64,000 nt of DNA from Thunnus maccoyii (Eukaryota; Chordata; Actinopteri; Scombriformes; Scombridae): contig NC_056550.1 of assembly GCF_910596095.1 (NCBI RefSeq), forward strand, positions 12,150,501 through 12,214,500. The letters run 5' to 3'. Shown one piece after another: positions 46,673 through 57,056 of the stretch. The notes under the pieces were generated by a model that searched no databases, was not told the DNA's origin, and worked only from the letters and a program-made list of their open reading frames with translations. The translations under genes were made by a program, and so were the position numbers. How positions within the stretch are numbered: position 1 is the stretch's first letter; every line of letters starts with the position of its first letter.

Positions 46673-46929
46673 ATGACTGTAGCTACATGTTTAACTTTTC
46701 TGATGCTATCAGTCATTTCTGCTGAATATGACATCTCTGCACACATCTTTTTCTATTTCAATAGATTTTGTTTGGGTCTGTTTTGATCAAACTGCTTTCT
46801 TCTCCAGGTGTTTGCAGTCAGACTCTGACTGAGTCCGGACCTGTGGTAAAGCTGCATGGAGAATCCCACAAACTGACCTGTACATATGCAGGAATATCAG
46901 ATGATTATGCTGATATCAGCTGGATAAAA
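46673..46929 (+). pseudogene. IGHV pseudogene, family G, truncated in FR2
   Basis: Octamer ATGCAAAT 46584-46591, preceded by GTGAGGAGG. Leader 46673-46720 (MTVATCLTFLMLSVIS); the donor position reads CTGAAT instead of GTGAAT. V exon from 46808: [39 protein letters not shown]. It breaks off in FR2 and joins the upstream flank of a family C gene (as at about 7431), so FR2-FR3 and the RSS are lost. It is the only clear member of this family here; the 54665 relic has a related FR1. Confidence 0.8.
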
Positions 46930-47267
46930 TAAAATAAAACAAAAATTACAACGACAATAATAAAATCTTGGCTGTAAAAAACTCTGATGTACTGCCTACC
47001 TGCCTACTACCTGAAGGATCTTCATAAACTTTAAATGATTTTTAAAAATTAAAATGATGAATGAACTCAGGTCTATATAAATGTTCTTTATAACAATGTA
47101 ATTAAACAATAACTTTATTTGATTCAATAATTTCTTTCTACATCAGTCTGGATTTGAGAAGAAATGCTGATCTTTTCGTCTTCAACAGAATCCATTTAAA
47201 TAAAATGTAATCAGTGTGTGTGTGTGTGTGTGTGTGTCAGTGAGAGGACAGAAGAGCTCACAGTATT

Positions 47268-47576
47268 ATGTACAGTATTGATCTCATCCAGCCAGACTCA
47301 ATGGTTGTGCAGCCTGGACAGTCTTTGACCATCACCTGTCAGGTCTCTGGTTATTCTCTGACTGATGACAACTATGCAACAGGTTGGATCAGACAGCGTG
47401 AAGGAAAACCAATGGACTGGATTTCCCATCAGTGGGGAGGAGGTACTCTTCGTCAGAATAATGCTCTGAAGAACAAGTTCAGCTACAGCAGAGACACTTC
47501 TGCTAGAATAGTGACTATTAAAGGGACTGAATCTGCAGCCTGAGGACACTGCTGTTTATTACTGTGTCCGCAGCCC
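47268..47576 (+). pseudogene. IGHV pseudogene, family C, leaderless and frameshifted hybrid
   Basis: Promoter octamer, leader and intron are deleted; the GT tract and GAGAGGACAGAAGAGCTC block run straight into the V exon near 47,268. V: MYSIDLIQPDSMVVQPGQS, LTDDNYATGWIRQREGKPMDWIS and SYSRDTSARIVTIKG, then +1 frame. The 5' part of FR3 is like 41327 (ATTAAAGGACAG) and the 3' part like 7826 (TTAAAGGGACTG), so the frameshift sits at a hybrid join. RSS intact: CACAGTG 47577-47583, 23-bp spacer, ACAAATACC 47607-47615. Confidence 0.87.
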
Positions 47577-48033
47577 CACAGTGATACAAACCACCAACAG
47601 ACCTGCACAAATACCCAGAGACTCATGTGACTGAAACACACACAAACATTTTTTAAATATGAACATAAATAAAGATAGTGCTCTCTTCTTAGTTGATAAC
47701 AATTTGTATTTATGGAATTCACAGAACTCTATATCTATGAAGGCAGGAACATATATACATAAAGTGTGAAGATTTCCTTTTTTATTTGGCCAAACTGAAA
47801 TATAGCTGACAAAGCTTTGACATTTTATATTTTCTTCTGTTGTTGTAGATACTCTCCTTATGAAAATGTCTCTGTGTTAAATATTTCCTTTTTAAACCTG
47901 TAGAGGGAGGTCTATGCAAACTCTTCCTTCCTTATAAACAGATAATCAGTAACTGTCATAGTTTGCAGCAGAACAACTGGGGAAACTCTATACATCTGAA
48001 CAGAGAGAACTGAACCACAGAGTTTATTACAGA

Positions 48034-48484
48034 ATGAAAATTACAATTGCCTGGAGTTTATTGTTTGTAGTTACTATTCATGGTAAGAAAACCAATTCTT
48101 TTACTTCTTTTTTAAATGTCTAACATGTGATTTTTAAGTTTGATGGATGATGATGTTCACTTCTTTGCTTACAGGAGTTCAGAGTGAGATCAAACTGGAC
48201 CAGCCTCCCTCTGAGGTGAAAAGACCTGGAGAGACAGTGAAGATGTCATGTGTCATATCTGGATTTGACATGACAGACTACTATATTCACTGGATAAGAC
48301 AGAGACCAGGTAAAGCTCTGGAGTGGATTGGGTGGATGAACACAGGCAGAAACTCTGCTATCTATGCCAGCTCCTTTCAAAGTCGTTTCATCATGACTGA
48401 AAATGTGCCCAGCAGCAATCAGTACCTTGAGATCAATAGCCTGACAGCAGAAGATTCTGCTGTTTACTTCTGTGCTCGATAAAA
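48034..48484 (+). pseudogene. ighv: IGHV segment, family E, open V domain but stop and poor heptamer at its 3' end
   Basis: Octamer ATGCAAAC 47914-47921 and TATAAA 47933-47938. Leader 48034-48082 (MKITIAWSLLFVVTIHG). V exon 48175-48484 is open through FR3: [66 protein letters not shown] and [14 protein letters not shown] follows at once (48480-48482), which junctional trimming could remove. The heptamer is CCCAGTG (48485-48491), changing the critical second base; 23-bp spacer, ACAAAAACC 48515-48523. This is the best preserved family E gene, probably poorly recombining. Confidence 0.85.
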
Positions 48485-48947
48485 CCCAGTGACTGAAGAC
48501 AGTGAAGCAGCTGCACAAAAACCTCCACAAACAACAAGTAGCTACATATGATGACAGTGACATTTTGGTTTTCTGATGAGCTGCATGTTACAAAATCACT
48601 TAGAAAATATCCACAACAGATTTCTTTATATTTTAAACTTGTTGGTAGTTTTTATTGTCTTTCTGATCTTACATCATTCAAATAAAGAGACTGAGTTCTT
48701 TCAACTGTCAAATCATAATTTAATTAGCAAATGTCACATTCATAAGTACAAACTTTACATTTCATGAAATGAGTTTGAAAATGAAACAAGTTGAGGAACA
48801 TTTGATCAGAGAGTGAACTTCATGGATCAGAGGTGACCTCAGTCCAAAACATATTCAGAGCACTGGTGGATGAAATTAATTTCACTACAATCACAACTCT
48901 CAGATTGTAAATTTACATTATTTGTTGTAGTTTCAACACACAGTAAA

Positions 48948-49382
48948 TGTTACCGGTGCCAGACCTAGGGGAAATCTGGACCGGCAGCAAAGGTTACACA
49001 GGCAAGGGTGCACTGTGTAGCCGATAAAAACATGGTCTGTGGATTAATAAGGGAGAGAGCCAAAGTTAGCGTCTTGCTCTAGCCGATGCCGATTTAATAT
49101 TGAACACAACAGTATAAAACTGTACATATTTCTCAGTTACGTCAGTTTCCTGAAACCTGCAGCTTCAAAGTTCATATTTCACATTCACACCAAAACATGT
49201 GACACCAAAACATGTTACAGAAATAAAATAAATGTTGAAACCAAATTCACAATAAACAATATGAAACATTTTGTCTAAAGCAAAATAACTTCACACGAAT
49301 TTAAAATATGACTTACATTTCTAAATAAATAAGAATAGGCTTAACTACAATATAATGTAATATATGTATAAAATATAATCTA

Positions 49383-49420
<38 letters not shown>

Positions 49421-50243
49421 TGTATAAAATATAATATAACGGCACAAAAATTATATTACCCAAAACACACTTACTGTACTGACATTACTACCATCACTCC
49501 TATTTTAACACATACACCACAGTTACACTCATCCTACACTGATATGACGTACACAAAACCTTTCAGCAACATTAGCGTAACACTCCTTTGCACTTGCACT
49601 TAACCTCTTAACAAAATGGCGCGACTCTGCCTTGTTAACAAGCGACCGGAAGTGAAACTGGTTTGGATATAGCATCTCTATTTACCATTAACTCGCGACT
49701 GACTGGCTTATACTCTAAACAATCTTTTAAACACATTTTTATATGTTACCACATGCAAAGGTCTGTAACTTTCACTGACAAAATAGTAGAAAACCGAAAT
49801 TCACGGAGGTAACTATTATCAATGGCGGCGCCCACGAAAACACACAGCAACAAAAATACGTTCCAAATACATCTCTAAACCATGTCACAACCTCACAGAA
49901 CAATTCCCAATGCATTTACATTAGCTAATAAACAAAGCTAATCATAGAAAAGCAAGTTTTAACATACCTGTGGATTAATAAGGGAGAGAGCCAAAGTTAG
50001 CATCTTGTTCTAGCCGATGCTCATTTAATATTGAGCTGCGCATGAGCAGAGCAGATACAAGTGACCTCCCTCAGGTATCCACAGTGGCATTAGAGCACTG
50101 CCTACTGACATCTTTGAGTATTGACCTGATGTCAAAACTGTATAAACAGAGTTAGATTAGTTCAAATAATTAACAAAAAATTAGGGGGTGTCTGTTTACA
50201 TAAAAAACTTAACATGTGGCATTTCCAACGCATTACATAAACA
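48948..50243 (-). mobile_element. Probable solo LTR-like fossil, about 1.3 kb
   Basis: An insertion relative to the paralogous flank at 43,435-43,450. It runs TGTTACCGG to ATAAACA, giving TGTT/AACA ends as in LTRs, with imperfect 5-bp flanks. Inside are two direct repeats of about 70 bp (near 49,038 and 49,969), a TA run (49,386-49,414), and GC-richer sequence with an ETS-like CCGGAAGTG near 49,647 and a YY1-like AATGGCGGC near 49,821. No coding region. Orientation is uncertain, minus preferred from splice-like CCACAGGTATG. It looks old. Confidence 0.45.
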
Positions 50244-50375
50244 GGAATGAGAACCAAATACAACCCAGTTGTTTCCTCCCTGTGAGGAGGAGTCAATGCA
50301 AAACCTTGATGTCTTCCACTTCTACTTATCTGACTGCAGAGAGGATGACAGAGAACAGTGGACACACAGTTTAAC

Positions 50376-50997
50376 ATGATGGACTATAGGACAGGACTGC
50401 TGCTTTTAACTATCTGCTGGGCAGGTGAAGATTGCAATAGATCTTAAATTGAATTTATCTCTAAAAGTGACCAGCTTCAAAAAATTGATTATTTTCTTTT
50501 TTATCTTGACAGGTGTTGATAGTCAGACTCTGACAGAATCTGAACCAGCAGTTAAAAAAAAAAAAGTGCAAAAATCTGCTGGGCAGGTGAAGATTTTCAC
50601 TGATCTTGAATTGAAGACGTCTTCAGAAAGTTAAAAAATTATAGTAAATAATAGTTTTGTTTTTTGTCTTTTCTTTTTTGCTTTCTTTTTCTTTCAGGTA
50701 TTGATGGTCAGACTCTGACAGAATCTGAACCAGCAGTTAAAAAGCCTGGAGAATCCCACAAACTGATCTGTACAACATCTGGATTCACATTCAGCAGCTA
50801 TCTTATGGCCTGGATCAGACAGGCTCCTGGAAAAGGACTGGAGTGGATTGCCACTATTAATGTTACTAGCATTTACTACTCTGAATCAGTCAAAGGCCGG
50901 TTCACCATCTCCAGAGACAACAGCAGAGAGCAGCTGTATCTGCAGATGAACAGTCTGAAGACTGAAGATTCTGCTGTTTATTATTGTGCTCGATACT
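50376..50997 (+). CDS. ighv: IGHV segment, family A, with a nested partial V exon in the leader intron
   Basis: Leader 50376-50424 ([17 protein letters not shown]). A first acceptor opens a truncated V exon at 50513 ([14 protein letters not shown], then a poly-A tract near 50,554-50,565). This is followed by a repeated leader 3' end with its donor (CTGCTGGGCAGGTGAAG) and a second intron copy. The full V exon is 50698-50997: [58 protein letters not shown] and [22 protein letters not shown] 50998-51004, 22-bp spacer, ACAAAATCC 51027-51035. Octamer variant 50296-50303. A functional transcript requires skipping the first acceptor. Confidence 0.82.
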
Positions 50998-51035
50998 CAC
51001 AGTGACTGAGTTGGTTGAGCAGCTGTACAAAATCC

Positions 51036-51755
51036 TACAATACTCATTCTGACTGGGCTGGTAGTTCACCTTTGCATGATTAATTTTCATTAAGTATACA
51101 TCCACGCTTTTTCATGTACAAAATACATTTCATTTCACAGTTCACACGTTAATAAGGTGCAGAATCATGGAAATGAGATATTAGGTATTTGTGTGGAACA
51201 TTCTGATATATTGGAGGTTTAATTTAGACAAGTAAATAAAAGAGGATAAATAAGGGTAAATTGAAAATATCCAAAGACAATAAAACATAATTAAAGAATG
51301 AAGTAGATTAAATAAAGGAAATAGTCCTTTACAGGAAAACATCAATTACAACAGTTCATCTTCTACTTTTCTGTGTTCGCTGTCATGTTGGTGTTTAAGT
51401 GAATCTCATGTGTATACTTTGGGTAACCTGGAAGTACAAGATAGTTTCCATCCCAGTTTCCAAACTTGAGAGGGTAGACAAGGACTGACTGGCTGTAACA
51501 ATTTTCCCAGTTATGTGCATAAACTAGAGGCAATATTATGGAAGGAAAGAAGTGATTTATTTTTACCTGATACCCAACTATTAATACTCTGTTCCTTAAA
51601 ATGTTGTTACCAACTTTTCTGCCAAGAAATGACCAAAAATATATCACAATGCCTCATCGAGTTGTGCTGTTCACAACTGTTACACTGATTACTGCTTATT
51701 ATTTAAATATAATTAGTCAGATGACATAAATTGTGCTTTGTTGCTATAATGTTGA
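51036..51755. other. Intergenic flank
   Basis: No gene; similar to the downstream flank of the 1478 and 60342 genes (GGTATTTGTGTGGAACATTC motif), then diverges. Confidence 0.6.
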
Positions 51756-51842
51756 CCAGAGACAACAGCAGAGAGCAGCTGTATCTGCAGATGAACAGTC
51801 TGAAAACTGAAGATACTGCTGTTTATTATTGTGCTCGACACT
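51756..51842 (+). pseudogene. IGHV 3' fragment (FR3 only) with intact RSS
   Basis: Starts abruptly in FR3 ([20 protein letters not shown]) and ends [19 protein letters not shown] 51843-51849, 22-bp spacer of different sequence, ACAAAAACT 51872-51880. No leader or 5' V sequence precedes it. Confidence 0.85.
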
Positions 51843-51880
51843 CACAGTGACACAGGAGGGAGGAACACCGTACAAAAACT

Positions 51881-53060
51881 CACCACATACACAGAATAAA
51901 CTTCAGTTCAACAAATATTGACTAACGGATGAAGAATATGAAGAAAAGGTAGCTACAATTTGACAATTTTTGTCACTTTTTTTTCATTTGGTCATACAAA
52001 CTCCAACCACCAAAGATAAAGGCAAAATGTGATGATTATTATTAAAGAAAATATCACATCAATGCGTGAACTAACATATATATTTTTTCCTCTAAGCAAC
52101 AGAATTTAGTTTTTGTGCATCATCACACAGGTTTCAGTTATTGAGCAGCTGTTTATCTCCAGAGGCTCCACATCTGTGACTCCAAACATCTGCAGCACTG
52201 AGGCCATTAAAAGTCTTTTATGCAGGTTTTCATACTATTTACATCACATACTACTATAGAAAATAAGTAAAACTATATTTAAATATATTTTCTTTTATTT
52301 TAGAATGGCTTTAACCTCCAATGTGTTTAATATAATATTAAGACTACAGTACAACAAGGCTATTGAATTTTAGAACAGCAATCTAGTGAATTCTTAATTT
52401 AAAACATCTCTAATAATAATACAAATACAAAATTTAAAAAATCACCTCAATCTGGAAACTGTGTAAAAAAAAAACTTGAAGCCTTCACCTTCAGTCTGCT
52501 TTATTACAATACAATTAAAATTACAAGAATTAGGAAAGAAGTTCAGCTTCAATATCAACCAAGTTCTCTGTAGTTCTGATACTGCTGCTGGCAGTTGTTT
52601 GTTTTTCCTACAATACAAACCTGATCACTGCTTGAGATCTTCATGTTGGTTCCTACTAGTGGTTCCAAAATCTCACCTTGTCATAAGAGTTACTGAGCCT
52701 TTGCTCTACTCACCCCTCAGCTGCCTGATCTCAACCAGCGAGTTTCACATCTTCCCCAAACTGTCATTTATTGTATGTTTTTAATACATATCATTTCATC
52801 TCTTAGATATTTCTAATTTTATCCAATTATGTAACTTTATGTTACTCTATTATTAAGAAATGACTATTTAAAATATATATATTCAATTTTTAGATTTCCA
52901 AACAGTCATTGATTTCAGGTTATGTGCATGTACAGTATGAAAATTGCATTGTAGACATTCTTTCAGATGGTAAACAACGTATCATATCTCTTATTTTTTG
53001 TCAAAGTTGAGATTTTGAGTAATGATATTAACTATAGAAACTATTTCAGGTGTTTGTCTT
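51881..53060. other. Intergenic stretch with a decayed leader
   Basis: A relic of a family B/C leader lies at 52561-52600: TTCTCTGTAGTTCTGAT and CTGCTGCTGGCAG, with ATG changed to AAG. No V exon follows. The remainder is AT-rich with no coding signal. Confidence 0.55.
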
Positions 53061-53067
53061 TTTGTTG

Positions 53068-53116
53068 ATGATGGGGTGGATGACAGGATTGCTGCTTTTA
53101 ATGATCTTCTGGGCAG
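53068..53116 (+). pseudogene. Orphan family A-like IGHV leader exon
   Basis: Open leader MMGWMTGLLLLMIFWAG, the same 49-nt length and phase as family A leaders, with donor GTGAAA. No octamer is visible upstream. The next compatible acceptor and V exon is at 54665, 1.5 kb away, with a family F gene in between. Confidence 0.7.
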
Positions 53117-53136
53117 GTGAAAAAGAAACAGATGTC

Positions 53137-53243
53137 TCATCTCCCTGCTTGAAATCGAGAGACCTGGACCTGCAGCTCTGAACCCAGTCCCAGAGCGACG
53201 AGCAGCACCAGAGCGATGAGACCGGTCAGTATCTGACGTGAAG
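53137..53243 (-). other. Transmembrane-exon-like open segment, minus strand
   Basis: On the minus strand, an acceptor-like TTTTTATTCATCACTGCAG precedes an open segment encoding a hydrophobic run TGLIALVLLVALGLG and then a short polar tail (SELQVQVSRFQAGR) to a stop at 53139-53137. It is GC-richer than its surroundings. It could be an orphan membrane-anchor exon of some receptor, or chance. No partner exons were found nearby. Confidence 0.35.
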
Positions 53244-53880
53244 CTGCAGTGATGAATAAAAAATATATGGCAGCTTTTCACTTCTGGGAGTAGAGTTCAC
53301 TTTCATTAAAGGTCTCTCACCCCGGCTTTGCTGCTAAGATGATGCACTGTTCAGTTACAGTACAGGCAATAATCCAATGATCGCACGTTGCTTATCATTC
53401 TGCTGTCTGTTGATATTCCCATCACTCCCTATCCATCAGCATCCCACTGCTCTCACGTTGCAGGCCTCCAAGCTTTCTGTTTTGTCTTCCTGGTGGAGGA
53501 CTCCGGTTGCGAGCAATGAGTGCAATATTCAAGTATTACAATAATGTACTTTCATCTGTAATAAAGTGTTTTGTTTTGTTTTTTCATGCAAGTGACAAAC
53601 ATAGAGAGATAGATTTCTCAGACATGGATGAAAATGGTGGATATATTTGAAATAAGAAAAGAAAAGTGATGCTTCAATTCAGCTGATTTGTTGAACTTAA
53701 ATAAAGCTTTGTAGCTCACAAATATTGAAGCTCAGAAATTCGCTTTATCTTTTTTTCTAGTTGTTGGATGTGATATTGTATCCCACATTGATGGGCAATC
53801 AGTGAAAAAAATGAACAGAATTATACAATCAAATTAAACTATAACAGACTGCCAGTGAATGAGCCACTCCCTCCCCATGA
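53244..53880. other. Intergenic stretch, partly GC-richer, unrecognised
   Basis: 53,290-53,520 is less AT-rich than the locus average and not shared with other V flanks. I cannot assign it. Confidence 0.4.
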
Positions 53881-53980
53881 TACTCTGATGCAAATCTTCA
53901 GTGTGTGCAGTGTACTTCTGTCCTGCTGACTGGTCTTGTTGTTCTTGTGGAGCATCAGAGGTCACATCTCCAGCCTCAGG

Positions 53981-54472
53981 ATGATGAACACACTCACTCT
54001 TCTGCTGGTTGCTCTCTCTCTGTCCTGAGTTCTCCTGCTTCTTGATGTTTTATCTTTTATCAGACAACATCAACTGATGGTCAGTCAGTGATACCAGAAA
54101 ACTTCCCAGATGACTGTTTGTCTCACTTTCTTCTGTGGTTCATCTCTCCTTTCATCTCATCAGGTTGTACAGGTCAGAGTATGGAGTCCATTCCTTCCAG
54201 TTCAGTAGTGAAAAAGCCTGGAGAGACTCTCAGTCTCTCCTGCAGGGGATCTGGCTTCACATTTAGCTGCTGTGTTATGCTCTGGATCAGACAACCTGCA
54301 GGAAAAGCATTGGAAATGATAGGAATTGTTTTTTCCGATGCCAGTAAAAACACTAGCAGTTTGAGTGGACGTGTAGAAATCAGCAGAGATGATAGCAACA
54401 GCATGGTTCATCTGAGACTGTCTAACTTAAAGCCAGAAGACTCTGCTGTGTATTACTGTGCAAAAGAAAACA
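53981..54472 (+). pseudogene. IGHV segment, family F, leader donor damaged
   Basis: Octamer ATGCAAAT 53888-53895. Leader 53981-54026 (MMNTLTLLLVALSLS); the donor GT is missing (TCCTGAGTT where TCCTGTGAGT is expected). V exon 54164-54472 is open: CTGQSMESIPSSSVVKKPGE, LSCRGSGFTFSCCVMLWIRQ, EMIGIVFSDASKNTSS, EISRDDSNSMVHLRLSNL and [12 protein letters not shown]. It has two extra Cys in CDR1, and the second FR2 Trp is Met. RSS: CACACTG 54473-54479, exact 23-bp spacer, ACAAAAACA 54503-54511. Only member of this family in the window; expression is doubtful unless another donor is used. Confidence 0.78.
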
Positions 54473-54664
54473 CACACTGGTTTAAGTAAGCTGGGGCCCT
54501 TTACAAAAACATCCAACTTTTTGTTTTTACAAACACCTGCAGGGGGCAACAGGAGATCAGATATATAATGACATGAACACCAGTATGACAGTGCACCTTA
54601 GCACACACACACACATAAAGACAATGTGATTGTAATAACCAATGATCTGTTTACATTTCTGTAG

Positions 54665-54891
54665 GTGCTGAGGGTCAAACACTGACTGAGTCTGAATCAG
54701 TGGTTAAAAGGCCTGGAGAATCTCACAGACTGACCTGCACATATTCAGGGTTTAATGCTCATTACTGGAATGCTTGGATCAAACAGGCTGCTGGAAAATG
54801 ACTGGAGTGGGTTGCTACTATCAGTGATACCAGTAGCTACATCTACTACTCTCAGTCAGTTAAAGACCTGTTTATTATTGTGCTCGAGACT
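54665..54891 (+). pseudogene. IGHV pseudogene, family A/G-like, stop and FR3 deletion
   Basis: V exon after a GTAG acceptor: [43 protein letters not shown], then TGA in place of Gly, then LEWVATISDTSSYIYYSQSVKD. After this, FR3 is deleted up to the codons before the second Cys. RSS: CACAGTG 54892-54898, 22-bp spacer, ACAAAATTC 54921-54929. No adjacent leader; the orphan leader at 53068 could once have served it. Confidence 0.85.
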
Positions 54892-54959
54892 CACAGTGAC
54901 TGAGTTGGTTAAGCAGCTGTACAAAATTCTACAGTACTCATCAGACCCCCTTTATCTCA

Positions 54960-55830
54960 CATGATTAATGTCCTTCAATTCAGTTAGTTCAAGAAATGTC
55001 GTTCTTTCCCACCAAAACATCTATTTTGGAACCATAGATATTTTATTTGCTTTTTAAAGGAAAGTTTTGTGAGAGAGGATACTTTTTAACAATATTTCCA
55101 AACAAGGATTTTAATTTTCTCCTTACTTATAAAGCACCTTTTGTTTTTAGTTTTTTTTTTTACATGAATTTGAGTATGTGAGCAGCTCTCTAGAGACTCC
55201 AAGTTTCACTGAATGTCTGTGGCTTCAAACATCTGCAACACTGAAACCAATAAAAGTATCTTATGTAAAACTCCAAACCTCCGCACAGCTGCAGAAAACT
55301 CGTACTGTTACATGATTTTGTTGTCACTTCACATTTTTTTGGAAAATGATTGATTTACGTATACAAGTAAAGAAATATATACAGTATTTTTTTTAAAAAA
55401 AAAAGTAGACACCAAAAGTAGATATAACCTTTTAACAATTTCAGTCTATTTTTAATTTACAATTCATAACGTGGACCAAAGGCAGATTGTGAAATCTAAT
55501 GTTTCTTTTGTTTTGCTTTTTTGTTTGTTTGTTTGTTGTTGGATGATACTTAATTTTTTATTACACAAATTTAACTATTGTAATATCTTATCCTTGACCC
55601 ATGCAATATTAGACTACAATTTGTTTTTCTACATTAATACATTAATAGATGGCAAACTATTTTAAATGTCATTTTAAACAAAATCATAGCACCATTATAA
55701 GTTCACTAAATTAACAATATATCATGTTTAAGTATATATTCAGTCTGGAAACTTATGAGGAAAGACTGAATGTTTCACCTCAAAGTAATAAACAGAAGTA
55801 ACAAGAAATATACAATTATTTATTCAACAA
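54960..55830. other. Intergenic AT-rich flank
   Basis: No gene; similar to 2460-3270, including the CTCTAGAGACTCCAAGTTTC motif. Confidence 0.6.
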
Positions 55831-55831
55831 T

Positions 55832-55920
55832 ATGCAAATAAATGTGACTCATATGGAAGTGAAGTGTGTGTCTGTGTGTCAGTGAGAGGACTGAAGAGCT
55901 TAGTCTCTGACAGAGAAGTT
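55832..55920 (+). promoter_or_regulatory. Orphan family C promoter
   Basis: Perfect octamer ATGCAAAT (55832-55839), GT tract and GTGAGAGGACTGAAGAGCTT, but no leader or V exon follows. A deletion relic. Confidence 0.65.
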
Positions 55921-56715
55921 GTTTGGTGTTTAAATGTGTTTGACTTTAAACCTACTTCATCTTGACTCTTCTTCACTACAAAGATTTCATTAAACATTGT
56001 TATCAGTATTTCATGATACTAGAGCTTACTAAAAAAACAATTTCCTGTTTTATGCAAAGGTGAAGTAAAATAAATAGTATGCTCATCCATTCAAAGAACC
56101 ATAAACATTGTGCAAAAAATATTCTTTGTAATTTTGCCAAGAAATAAAAAATAAAACTGTCAACTACCTCATCAAGATTTAAGACTATTACTCCAGAAGA
56201 TAAACATTTCATTCCTCTACTCAAATAATAATGAAATTATTACATTTTAGACAAGTTTTTCATACGGTCAGAATAATATCTTGAAAGATTCAATATTCAA
56301 AGGTTTTATTTATCACATGCTCATACAATATGTGCAGTGAAACATAGGGTGGCATACTCCTGAGGCTGTGCTAGAACTGCTAGTGTGTAATAAAGGATGC
56401 TCATTAGAATAAGAAAAAAATATAAAGCATAAAAATTCAAAGATAGACAGAATTAGAACATGCAAATGTGCAGCGAAGGCACAATGTGCAAGAAGAGGCC
56501 AAGGGTATACAGGGGTCTGAACAAGGACAGAAACTTTTCTGCTTGAATACTCTGTTCAATCTTTTTTTATATCCTCCCCTTCTCCTGTAGAAATAAACTG
56601 TTTATGTTTAACTCAGTGGACTAGTAAGAATAAATTGCATGTATTATGGTTTTATGCTCATGAAACAGAGCTGTGATACTAAAACGTTCCATTTTAAACC
56701 TGTAGAGGGAGGTCT

Positions 56716-57056
56716 ATGCAAACTTTTCATCCCTTATAAAAACACCATCAGGAATTCTCATTTTATATGTGACAGAATTATTGGGACAGATTTTAAACCT
56801 TACAAACTTTCAGATAAGAAAACACTGAACTACATTTTTTTGACAGAATGGAAAATATTATTTTCTGGAATTTATTCTCAATGCTTTGTATTTATGATAG
56901 GAGAATAATGTATCCTTCAACACAAAGAAGACCTTTTTTTGTTAAAGTCTGACTGAGTCTGACAAGTTTGATGGATGATGATTTTCTTTGCTTACATGAC
57001 CTCTGTGCTCGACAAAGCGCAATGACTGAAGACAGTGAAGCAGCTGCACAAAAACC
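56716..57056 (+). pseudogene. Family E promoter, decayed leader and orphan RSS
   Basis: Octamer ATGCAAAC 56716-56723 and TATAAA 56735-56740. Leader-like 56848-56896 (MENIIFWNLFSMLCIY), with donor changed to ATAGGA. The family acceptor region (GATGATTTTCTTTGCTTACA) then joins directly to CTCTGTGCTCGAC, the very end of a V exon. RSS: degraded heptamer CGCAATG 57018-57024, exact 23-bp spacer, consensus nonamer ACAAAAACC 57048-57056. Almost the whole V exon is deleted. Confidence 0.8.
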
